From a virus, in the IMG/VR virus record IMGVR_UViG_3300044622_000912, positions 1 to 44,544 of that record: DNA of 44,544 nucleotides; one strand, 5' to 3'. The notes under the pieces were generated by a model. It did no database searches. It worked only from the letters and a program-made list of their open reading frames with translations, and was not told where the DNA came from. Position 1 is the first letter of the stretch. Every line of letters begins with the position of its first letter. Position numbers and translations under genes: made by a program. Below are positions 15,985 to 23,191 of the stretch, piece after piece.

Positions 15985-17022
15985 ATGGGGTTACCTAAAA
16001 AAATAAAAAAAGACATATCATTAATACCTAAGAAGACACTTCTTCCTAGACGACATGAGATTGCCGATATGATTTCGGAAGATGGTACTTATTTACCTAA
16101 AAGTTTATTACATGCTGATTTAGATAGGGGGTTTTTAGATTTTGTTAAAGACGGACTTAAAACCGTAGTTGAAGGAAAAACGGTACCAATGGTGGATGTT
16201 TTAATAACAACACAAAATTGGGCTCAATTTGTTGAGACATGGGACTTTGAAAATATTGATAAGAATGTTGAACCACCATTTATTACGGTAATCAGAACAC
16301 CTGAAGTTAAGTATGGTAGTAACCCAGCGGTTATGTATAATATCCCAAACAGAAGATTATATTACTACGCCAAAGTACCAACTTGGGATGGACAACGTCA
16401 TGGGATGGATATTTACAAGATCCCACAACCTGTACCTGTAGATATAAAATATACGGTTGCAATAGTTTGTAATAGAATGAGAGAATTAAATAAATTTAAT
16501 CAAATTGTATTAGAAAAATTTTCATCAAGACAATCTTATCAAACTATTAAAGGACATTATATCCCAATTGTAAATGATGATGTTATTGATGAGTCAATTA
16601 TGGATTTGGAAAAAAGAAAAGTATACATTCAAAAATATACTTTCACAATGATGGGATTCTTAATTGATGAAGATGAGTTTGAGGTACAACCTGCGGTTAC
16701 AAGAATATTCCAAATATACGAAACTGAAAGTAAAATTAAAAAAAGAAAACCTAAAAAAGAAGTTCCTAATTCACCACAAACTACAACCTTTACATATTCA
16801 GATATTGACGCAGAAAAGGAGGAAACATTTCATTATACCGTAAATATGCGTTTTATGGATAGTGAAAACGTGGATTCATATTCTGTTTTCATTAATGGTG
16901 ATTACTATGGTGATGATGTAGTTGTGATATTAGTTAATAGTGGGGATGTAATTAAAATAACAATTATTAAAGATAATCCTTCTGAACAATCTTCAATAGT
17001 ATTTACTGAAGAGTTACTTTAA
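15985..17022 (+). CDS. 15: gp15-like tail terminator/sheath stabiliser
   Basis: T4 gp15 caps the tail tube and sheath and joins them to the neck. In this 345-residue protein the core shows VDIKYTVAIVCNRMRELNKFNQIVLEKF, then a gap and DLEKRKVYIQKYTFTMMGFLIDEDEFE. In gp15 the equivalent positions are a Y.LSIFTRYEDDMFQIVEQIL segment and a RRRIEWSLTFEVNGWMYPP segment, so order and spacing agree. It is about 70 residues longer than T4 gp15; the extra part is C-terminal, beginning with a basic linker (KIKKRKPKKEV) and ending in a small beta-rich domain. It is the last gene of the neck unit. Its stop codon overlaps the stop of the convergent RHH gene. Confidence 0.65.
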   Translation: MGLPKKIKKDISLIPKKTLLPRRHEIADMISEDGTYLPKSLLHADLDRGFLDFVKDGLKTVVEGKTVPMVDVLITTQNWAQFVETWDFENIDKNVEPPFITVIRTPEVKYGSNPAVMYNIPNRRLYYYAKVPTWDGQRHGMDIYKIPQPVPVDIKYTVAIVCNRMRELNKFNQIVLEKFSSRQSYQTIKGHYIPIVNDDVIDESIMDLEKRKVYIQKYTFTMMGFLIDEDEFEVQPAVTRIFQIYETESKIKKRKPKKEVPNSPQTTTFTYSDIDAEKEETFHYTVNMRFMDSENVDSYSVFINGDYYGDDVVVILVNSGDVIKITIIKDNPSEQSSIVFTEELL

Positions 17023-17183
17023 TCCTCCCCGTATACATCCTTTTTTTCCTTACATTTTTCAAAAATAAGGTTCTCCAAAAACCTATACATTTTAATACCA
17101 CGTTTATCGCAATACTTCTTTAGGGTTTCGTGTGATTCAACCGAAATCTTCAGGTTTTTTATCTTCTTAGTATCTTTATCCAT
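17019..17183 (-). CDS. Small ribbon-helix-helix DNA-binding protein
   Basis: A 54-residue protein starting MDKDTKKIKNLKISVES and ending KDVYGED. The layout is that of MetJ/Arc/CopG repressors: a short beta strand (LKISVES, 11-17), helix one (HETLKKYCDKRG, 18-29), helix two (MYRFLENLIFEKCK, 32-45), and a charged tail. Such proteins bind DNA as dimers through the paired strands. The gene is antisense in the gap between the gp15-like and sheath genes, with its stop overlapping the gp15-like stop by 3 nt. Upstream on its own strand are a TATTTAT motif 37 nt before the ATG and a direct repeat TTCTGCC that could be an operator. Targets may include its own promoter or the divergent sheath promoter. 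Confidence 0.75.
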   Translation of the reverse strand: MDKDTKKIKNLKISVESHETLKKYCDKRGIKMYRFLENLIFEKCKEKKDVYGED

Positions 17184-17185
17184 AG

Positions 17186-17203
17186 GGCAGAAAAAAGGCA
17201 GAA
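17186..17203 (-). promoter_or_regulatory. Direct repeat upstream of the RHH gene, putative operator
   Basis: GGCAGAA occurs at 17186-17192 and again at 17197-17203 (plus-strand reading), an 11-bp period or about one helical turn, immediately upstream of the RHH ATG. RHH dimers commonly bind adjacent short repeats, so autoregulation is plausible. Confidence 0.4.
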
Positions 17204-17220
17204 TAAAATCTTACCAAAAT

Positions 17221-17227
17221 ATAAATA
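17221..17227 (-). promoter_or_regulatory. TATTTAT motif for the RHH gene
   Basis: On the minus strand AGTATTTATATTTTGG precedes the ATG at 17183 by 37 nt; the direct repeat lies between motif and start codon. Confidence 0.45.
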
Positions 17228-17263
17228 CTTTCTAATAAGTAAAGTTTTTCGTCAAATTATCAA

Positions 17264-17270
17264 TATTTAT
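17264..17270 (+). promoter_or_regulatory. TATTTAT motif and G-free leader for the sheath gene
   Basis: The motif is followed by 37 nt containing no G, ending AATAAACTAAATTATGGC. The tail tube leader ends in a similar way. A-rich, unstructured leaders favour translation in Bacteroidetes. Confidence 0.5.
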
Positions 17271-17307
17271 ATAATAAATAAAATTAAAACCAAAAATAAA
17301 CTAAATT

Positions 17308-20300
17308 ATGGCAACTAACGGTAAAGTATTCGTATCACCTGGTGTTTATACTTCTGAAGTGGATTTAAGTTTTGTAGCACAAAGTGTGGGAGTTACCACA
17401 TTGGGTATTGCAGGTGAAACTTTAAAGGGTCCAGCTTTTGAACCGATATTCATCAAAAACTATGAGGAATTTCAAACTTACTTCGGAGGTACATCCGCGG
17501 AAAAATTCATAAACACACAAATCCCTAAGTATGAGGCGGCTTACATAGCAAAATCATATTTACAACAATCTAATCAATTATTTGTAACTAGAGTTTTAGG
17601 ACTTTCTGGTTATGATGCGGGACCATCTTGGTCTATTATAACTCAAGCAAATGTTGATCCTACTACGATTGACTTTTATTGTACTACACCACAAATAGTT
17701 GATTGTTTACCTTATTGTGATCCTGCAGATTATAAGGTTACACCTTATGTTGTAGAATTTACGGGGTGTTCAAACTCACAAGGAACAATTAGTTATACAA
17801 CTAGTTTCCCTGCTGAGATTGAAACTATATTAACCGATCAGTTTGAACAATTCAATGGAGATGTATCAACACTACAAACTCAAATCAATAATATGGTTTT
17901 TGATGTACTTACCGATGCTAACCCATTTACTGCACAGACTAACACAATATCTTATTTCGGAACAATTTATGGTCCTATTTATGATATATTATCACCTGTA
18001 TTCACAAATGAAACTAATGTTTATGGTGTTCCTTCAGTATCAAGTACTGAAACTAATTATGAATCACCATTTAACGATCCTTGGTATTATTCATTATTTA
18101 CAAATAATGGTAATAATAGTTATTCAGGATTCTCATTCTTTGCTTATGTTGACGATTTGAGTTTAATACCAGTAACTACAACAACAACAATTCCATTTAC
18201 ACCGACACCAACACCGTCGGCAGTTAATCCATGTGCTACGGCAACACCAACATCATCACCGACACCTACACCAACTGCAGTTAATACTAATTGTTATACA
18301 GGTACAATTAATGGGTTGATTTATGAATACACAGGTACATCATATGTTAATTTTGATGATTTAGTTGTTGGTACATTAAGATCAAGAGGTATTGCTACAT
18401 ACGCAGATTCAACAAATCCATTGTTTGAAGTAACAAATATCAATAACGTAAATTTAAATATGTCAGGACAATACTCAGGTGTTCTTAAAAATCCATATTT
18501 ACCATTTGTTGTTAATGTCACAAATGATGATGGAACTGCATTCTCTTTTGAGACATCATTTGCAACTTCAGATTCTCAATACATTTCTAAAGTGTTTGGA
18601 TCTACTAACTTTCAAAAACCAAGAAAGAATGTTCCTTTATTCTTAGAGGAAAAATTCCAAGCTTTATTAAACTATGGATGGAACAAAGGTTTCATTAGAG
18701 GTTTGAGTTCAAACTTAATTGAATTAGATTCCGCACAAAGTGGACAACAAGATAGTATTGGATGGTACTTAGATAGATACCAATCACCAAGTACCCCTTG
18801 GATTGTATCTGAATTAAGAGGTACCAAAGTATTTAACTTGTTCAAGTTCTACTCAATTTCTGATGGTAACTCAGCAAACTCTGAAATTAAAGTTTCAATT
18901 ATCAATATGTCATTCTCCAATGGAACGTTTGATGTAATTGTAAGAGATTATTACGATTCAGATGCTAACCCTACAGTTTTAGAGAAATTTACAAATTGTA
19001 GTATGGATTTAAATCAAAATAATTTCATAGGTAAAAAAATAGGTTCATTAGACGGAGAATATGCGTTGAACTCTAAATTTGTAATGGTTGAAATGAATGA
19101 GGACGCACCTATTGATTCATTACCTTGTGGTTTTGATGGATATACATTTAGAGAATATGCTGATGTAACACCTCCATTCCCTGTATATAAAACTAAATAT
19201 GATTTCCCAGGTGAAATTATTTATAATCCACCTTTCGGTTTTACAAGTGGTAACGATGATTCAATTAGATCAAATGGTGATAACGTTAGAAGAACTTATT
19301 TAGGTTTCTCTAATAACATCGGATTTGACACAGACTTCTTCCAATACAAAGGAAAAAGAGCTCCAATTGATTTATGTAATGTTGATGGAGTTGAGTGGTC
19401 ATACCAAACAAAAGGATTCCACATGGATAAAGATGCTAGTGTGATTGAAATCGGACCAGCGTTTACAACAAGTGGAACACCTAAATACTATGTTGGTGAT
19501 GCTACATTCCAACAAGAACCTACAAACGAAACAAGTCCATATTACAGAATTTACTCAAGAAAATTCACAACAATGTTCTATGGTGGTTTTGACGGATGGG
19601 ATATCTATAGAGAATACAGAACAAATTCAGACAGATTTGTACTTGGTAGAAATGGATTCTTGAACGGAGCTTGTCCTTCACCAAGATATCCATTAGCAAC
19701 AGGATGGGGAGCATTTAAACAAATCTCTATCGGTGATGGAACACAAAGTTTCGCAAATACTGACTACTACGCTTACTTATTAGGAATTCAAACATTCTCT
19801 AATCCTGAGGCGGTTAACATCAATGTATTTGTATCCCCAGGTATTGACTACGTAAACAATAGTGACTTAGTTGAAGCTACAATTGATATGATTGAAAACG
19901 ACAGAGCTGACTCATTGTATATTGCAACAACACCTGACTACAACTTGTTCTTACCTTCTACTACAGGTGGTGATGGATTGATCTACCCACAAGAAGCGGT
20001 TGACAACTTAGAACAAACAGGAATTGACTCCAACTACACGGCAACTTACTACCCATGGGTATTAACTCGTGATACAGTAAACAATACTCAAATCTACATC
20101 CCAGCAACGGCTGAGGTGACGAGAAACTTGGCCTTGACCGACAACATTGCATTCCCTTGGTTCGCAGCGGCAGGTTACACAAGAGGTATTGTAAACTCAA
20201 TCAAAGCACGTAAGAAGTTGACTCAAGAAGATAGAGATACTCTTTACCAAGGAAGAATCAACCCAATTGCAACCTTCTCTGATGTTGGTACAGTAATTTG

Positions 20301-20649
20301 GGGTAACAAAACTCTTCAAGTTAGAGAATCTGCTCTTGATAGAATTAACGTGAGAAGATTATTATTACAAGCTCGTAAATTGATATCTGCAGTTTCTGTG
20401 AGATTGTTATTTGATCAAAACGACGAACAAGTAAGACAAGACTTCTTAAATGCGGTTAATCCAATCTTAGATGCGATCAGAAGAGACAGAGGTTTATACG
20501 ACTTTAGAGTTACGGTTTCAAGTGACACTGAAGACTTAGACAGAAATCAAATGGTAGGTAAAATCTATATCAAACCAACTCGTTCTTTAGAGTTCATAGA
20601 TATAACATTCTACATCACTCCAACAGGAGCATCGTTTGACAATATCTAA
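17308..20649 (+). CDS. 18: Contractile tail sheath protein (gp18-like)
   Basis: The N-terminus (VFVSPGVYTSEVDLSFVAQSV, then GIAGETLKGPAFEP) and the C-terminus (IKARKKLTQEDRDTLY, GTVIWGNKTLQ, INVRRLLLQARKLI, GKIYIKPTRSLEFIDITFYI) are classic for T4-type sheath subunits, which polymerise around the tube and contract. The protein is 1113 residues against about 660 in T4, with the extra length in surface-domain insertions between about 110 and 430. That part is Cys-rich (CTTPQIVDCLPYCDPADY) and holds a linker with a five-Thr run, IPF, TPTPTPSAVNPCATATPTSSPTPTPT at about 290-330, absent from usual sheaths. It has its own TATTTAT promoter and a strong terminator after the stop, so it is expressed as a single-gene unit, as expected for an abundant protein. 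Confidence 0.95.
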   Translation: MATNGKVFVSPGVYTSEVDLSFVAQSVGVTTLGIAGETLKGPAFEPIFIKNYEEFQTYFGGTSAEKFINTQIPKYEAAYIAKSYLQQSNQLFVTRVLGLSGYDAGPSWSIITQANVDPTTIDFYCTTPQIVDCLPYCDPADYKVTPYVVEFTGCSNSQGTISYTTSFPAEIETILTDQFEQFNGDVSTLQTQINNMVFDVLTDANPFTAQTNTISYFGTIYGPIYDILSPVFTNETNVYGVPSVSSTETNYESPFNDPWYYSLFTNNGNNSYSGFSFFAYVDDLSLIPVTTTTTIPFTPTPTPSAVNPCATATPTSSPTPTPTAVNTNCYTGTINGLIYEYTGTSYVNFDDLVVGTLRSRGIATYADSTNPLFEVTNINNVNLNMSGQYSGVLKNPYLPFVVNVTNDDGTAFSFETSFATSDSQYISKVFGSTNFQKPRKNVPLFLEEKFQALLNYGWNKGFIRGLSSNLIELDSAQSGQQDSIGWYLDRYQSPSTPWIVSELRGTKVFNLFKFYSISDGNSANSEIKVSIINMSFSNGTFDVIVRDYYDSDANPTVLEKFTNCSMDLNQNNFIGKKIGSLDGEYALNSKFVMVEMNEDAPIDSLPCGFDGYTFREYADVTPPFPVYKTKYDFPGEIIYNPPFGFTSGNDDSIRSNGDNVRRTYLGFSNNIGFDTDFFQYKGKRAPIDLCNVDGVEWSYQTKGFHMDKDASVIEIGPAFTTSGTPKYYVGDATFQQEPTNETSPYYRIYSRKFTTMFYGGFDGWDIYREYRTNSDRFVLGRNGFLNGACPSPRYPLATGWGAFKQISIGDGTQSFANTDYYAYLLGIQTFSNPEAVNINVFVSPGIDYVNNSDLVEATIDMIENDRADSLYIATTPDYNLFLPSTTGGDGLIYPQEAVDNLEQTGIDSNYTATYYPWVLTRDTVNNTQIYIPATAEVTRNLALTDNIAFPWFAAAGYTRGIVNSIKARKKLTQEDRDTLYQGRINPIATFSDVGTVIWGNKTLQVRESALDRINVRRLLLQARKLISAVSVRLLFDQNDEQVRQDFLNAVNPILDAIRRDRGLYDFRVTVSSDTEDLDRNQMVGKIYIKPTRSLEFIDITFYITPTGASFDNI

Positions 20650-20670
20650 TCAGACAAATAAATTAAAGGA

Positions 20671-20696
20671 AAAGGGGAATTCGTTCCCCTTTTTTT
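20671..20696 (+). terminator. Intrinsic terminator after the sheath gene
   Basis: AAAGGGGAA, loop TTCG, TTCCCCTTT form a perfect 9-bp stem; a run of seven T (20690-20696) overlaps its end. Confidence 0.9.
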
Positions 20697-20706
20697 ATTT
20701 TCCTAA

Positions 20707-20713
20707 TATTTAT
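20707..20713 (+). promoter_or_regulatory. TATTTAT motif for the HAD gene
   Basis: TATTTATTAGTGTATG: the motif lies 6 nt before the ATG, directly after the sheath terminator. A leaderless transcript is implied if it is a -10-type element. Confidence 0.45.
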
Positions 20714-20719
20714 TAGTGT

Positions 20720-21559
20720 ATGAAAGATTACCACAAAATTATTGTTAAAGAAATTATCAACGAAATTATTCAGGAAAAACAAACACCGGTAATGAAATAT
20801 TACGCTTTTGACTGGGATGATAATCTTATGTTTATGCCAACAAAAATATATCTTAAAGATGATAAAGGTAAAAGTGTTGGAATGTCAACTGAAGATTTTG
20901 CGGAATATAGAACTGATATTGGTGAAGAACCTTTTGAATATAAGGGACACACCATAGTATCTTTTGATGAAGAACCTTTCAGAGATTTCAGGGTATCAGG
21001 AGACAAACAATTTATAACGGATGCAATGTCAGCACCAACAGGACCGGCATGGGATGATTTTGTGGAGGCAGTTAATAATGGTTCAATATTCGCTATTGTT
21101 ACCGCAAGAGGACACACACCTTCTATATTAAAAGAGGGGGTTTATAGATTAATTAAACAGAATAAACATGGTTTGGACTCAAATCAGTTAGCGAAAAATC
21201 TTTTAAAGTATAGAGATTTAGCGGATGAAGATAAATTATCTAAAGATCAACTAATACGATCTTACTTAGATATGTGTCGTTTTCACCCTGTGTCTTTCGG
21301 AGATGGTTCCGCAACTAACCCCGAACAAGGAAAAATAGATGCAATGGAAGAATTTGTAAGTTATATAAAAAACTTATCACATTCATTACAACAAAAGGCA
21401 TTTATGAAGAACAAGATTAGTAACTACTTTACACCATTTATTGGTTTTTCAGATGATGATGTAAGAAATGTAGAAACTATGAAGAAACATTTTGATAAAA
21501 AAGAAGATAATATATTAAAGACTTATTTAACTGCAGGAGGACAAAAGAAATTATATTAA
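20720..21559 (+). CDS. HAD-superfamily phosphatase-like protein
   Basis: A 279-residue protein with HAD motifs: YAFDWDDN (nucleophile D31, acid D33) as motif I, IVTARGH (T128) as motif II, a candidate motif III lysine in PEQGKIDAMEEF, and FIGFSDDDVRN (acids 245-247) as motif IV. HAD enzymes dephosphorylate nucleotides, sugars or polynucleotide ends; the substrate is not evident. The first 24 residues (MKDYHKIIVKEIINEIIQEK and four more) form an amphipathic helix ahead of the domain, which would start at M25. Such a leader might target the protein to the capsid, as capsid-targeting peptides do in T4, but this is inference. It interrupts the sheath-tube pair, an unusual place for an enzyme. Confidence 0.75.
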   Translation: MKDYHKIIVKEIINEIIQEKQTPVMKYYAFDWDDNLMFMPTKIYLKDDKGKSVGMSTEDFAEYRTDIGEEPFEYKGHTIVSFDEEPFRDFRVSGDKQFITDAMSAPTGPAWDDFVEAVNNGSIFAIVTARGHTPSILKEGVYRLIKQNKHGLDSNQLAKNLLKYRDLADEDKLSKDQLIRSYLDMCRFHPVSFGDGSATNPEQGKIDAMEEFVSYIKNLSHSLQQKAFMKNKISNYFTPFIGFSDDDVRNVETMKKHFDKKEDNILKTYLTAGGQKKLY

Positions 21560-21632
21560 CTAGTTTGTCTGGTCTAGTATAAGAATATGTTCAAAAAAAA
21601 TGTAAGTAAATAGAAAAAATTCATTATCGTGA

Positions 21633-21639
21633 TATTTAT
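21633..21639 (+). promoter_or_regulatory. TATTTAT motif and G-free leader for the tail tube gene
   Basis: GATATTTATAATAAAAAACT is followed by 41 nt without a single G, up to ATG 21681. Confidence 0.5.
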
Positions 21640-21680
21640 AATAAAAAACTAAAATAAACTAAAAAATAAAATAAAAAATT

Positions 21681-22169
21681 ATGGCTGATTTGTTAATGAA
21701 AATGCCGATTCCTTACGAACCAAAAAGAGAAAATCGTTGGATTTTAAGGTTCCCTTCATCACTTGGAATTAATGAGTGGTATGTGGAAAGTACTTCAAGA
21801 CCTAAATTAAAAATCGCTTCAGTTCCGATACCTTTCTTGAACACTGAAACATATGTTGCAGGTAGATTCAACTGGGAAGAAATATCAGTTAAGTTTAGAG
21901 ATCCAATTGGACCTTCAGCTTCTCAAGCGGTTATGGAATGGATTCGTCTATGCGCGGAGTCTGTAACAGGTCGTATGGGTTATGCTGCGGGATACAAGAA
22001 AAATGTGGATTTGGAAATGTTAGACCCAACAGGAGTTGTTGTTGAGAAATGGATTTTGGAAGGTGCTTTTTTAACAGGATATGATGGTGGTTCATTATCA
22101 TATGATTCTGATAAGATTGCAGGAATAACTTCAAGTATTCGTATGGATCGTTGTATATTAGTATACTAA
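21681..22169 (+). CDS. 19: Tail tube protein (gp19-like)
   Basis: 162 residues, almost exactly the size of T4 gp19 (163). The protein shows the tube fold signature: RENRWILRFPSSLGINEWYVESTSRPKL, then FNWEEISVKFRDPIGPSASQAVMEWI, YKKNVDLEMLDPTGVVVEKWILEGAFL, and a final beta strand ITSSIRMDRCILVY. Subunits stack as hexameric rings inside the sheath. It has its own promoter motif with a G-free leader and a terminator after it, so it is another single-gene unit; that fits a protein needed in many copies. Confidence 0.93.
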   Translation: MADLLMKMPIPYEPKRENRWILRFPSSLGINEWYVESTSRPKLKIASVPIPFLNTETYVAGRFNWEEISVKFRDPIGPSASQAVMEWIRLCAESVTGRMGYAAGYKKNVDLEMLDPTGVVVEKWILEGAFLTGYDGGSLSYDSDKIAGITSSIRMDRCILVY

Positions 22170-22190
22170 AAAAATTTACTTTTAATATTA

Positions 22191-22222
22191 ACCGTGTACA
22201 TTTATGATGTATACGGTTTTTT
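22191..22222 (+). terminator. Intrinsic terminator after the tail tube gene
   Basis: ACCGTGTACA, loop TTTATGA, TGTATACGGT (one G-T wobble pair in a 10-bp stem), followed by TTTTT. Confidence 0.85.
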
Positions 22223-22255
22223 GTGCAATAATAAATTAAAAAAATATAAAAAAAA

Positions 22256-23020
22256 ATGGATCAAGACACGGCTGCTTACGGGCAAATGGATTTTAACTTA
22301 CCACATGATGTGGTGACACTACCTTCAGGTGGTTTATTCTACAAATCAAAAAAGAAAAGTGTTAAGGTTGGTTACTTAACCGCAAGTGATGAAAATATAT
22401 TAGTTAATATTGATTCACGTAGAACAATTAACGAGAGTGTTGTTTTACCTTTATTGAGGAATAAACTTTATGAAAGAGATCTTAGACCTGAAGAATTATT
22501 GGAAAGTGATATTGAGGCAATCCTTTTATTTTTACGTAATACATCTTTTGGTCCTGAATATAGAATCACAACTATAGACCCAAGTAATGGTCAGTCTTTT
22601 GAAACATCTATTATGTTAGATGAGTTAAATCTTACAAAACCTAAAGTTCAACCTGATGAGGATGGAACATTTACGGTTAAATTACCACAATCAAAGTCGG
22701 ATGTAAAAATTAAAATGTTAAGTTTACACGATACAATTGAAATTGCAAAAATTATTGATTCATATCCCGTTGGTTATACCGCACCTACAGTCACTACAAG
22801 GTTAAATAAAACCATTTTAGAATTAAATGGTAGTCCTGATAGGAATGAAATAAGCGTATTTTGTCAAAATATGCCAATTGGTGATTCTAAGTTCATAAGA
22901 AATTTCCTTAAAGAAAACGAATCGAGATTGGATTTAAGGAAAACAGTTTACGCCCCGTCAGGAGAAAAGGTTGATGTTGTCATCAATTTTGGGGTGGAGT
23001 TTTTTCGGCCTTTCTTCTAA
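22256..23020 (+). CDS. Tail chaperone/gp26-like baseplate protein
   Basis: 254 residues. The segment LPSGGLFYKSKKKSVKVGYLTASDENILVN followed by a helical region with IEAILLFLRNTSFGPEY and IKMLSLHDTIEIAKII looks like the T4 base plate gp26 family (PF12322). Its place between tube and tape measure is where P2, Mu and lambda phages keep tail assembly chaperones. It ends NFGVEFFRPFF at a stop inside the T-rich segment TTTTTTC (23000-23006), and a second frame in the +1 phase continues past the stop. The upstream leader is A-rich with no TATTTAT motif, so it may depend on read-through of the preceding terminator or on a promoter I cannot see. Confidence 0.65.
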   Translation: MDQDTAAYGQMDFNLPHDVVTLPSGGLFYKSKKKSVKVGYLTASDENILVNIDSRRTINESVVLPLLRNKLYERDLRPEELLESDIEAILLFLRNTSFGPEYRITTIDPSNGQSFETSIMLDELNLTKPKVQPDEDGTFTVKLPQSKSDVKIKMLSLHDTIEIAKIIDSYPVGYTAPTVTTRLNKTILELNGSPDRNEISVFCQNMPIGDSKFIRNFLKENESRLDLRKTVYAPSGEKVDVVINFGVEFFRPFF

Positions 23021-23162
23021 TCACACAAAATTTTTATTAGACGAATTTTATTACTTGGCAAAATTCTTAAGGACATCATATGATGAATTCTTAAAACTTC
23101 CAACCTATATTAGAAAATATCTTTTAGATAAGATAATTGAGGATAATACGCCCAAAACTTAA
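22974..23162 (+). CDS. Small tail-assembly ORF overlapping in the +1 frame
   Basis: The frame has a TTG at 22971 and an ATG at 22974, overlaps the previous gene by about 47 nt, and ends 29 nt before the tape measure gene. Its core, HTKFLLDEFYYLAKFLRTSYDEFLKLPTYIRKYLLDKII, is a helical pattern ending LPTYIRKYLL like small proteins that follow the gp26-like gene in related phages and like the second part of tail chaperone pairs. If translated alone it has 62 residues. If ribosomes shift +1 at TTTTTTC (23000-23006), the product is a 301-residue fusion reading VEFFGLSSNH. I cannot tell which is real; a sequencing indel is a further option. Confidence 0.6.
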   Translation: MLSSILGWSFFGLSSNHTKFLLDEFYYLAKFLRTSYDEFLKLPTYIRKYLLDKIIEDNTPKT

Positions 23163-23170
23163 CACTTAAA

Positions 23171-23177
23171 TATTTAT
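23171..23177 (+). promoter_or_regulatory. TATTTAT motif for the tape measure gene
   Basis: TATTTATAGTAAAAACTAATT separates motif and ATG (23192) by 14 nt. Confidence 0.5.
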
Positions 23178-23191
23178 AGTAAAAACTAATT

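Noticed and set aside
21563-21582. ACTAG...CTAGT inverted repeat after the HAD gene
   Set aside because: A five-bp stem with a 10-nt loop and no T run; too weak to call a terminator.
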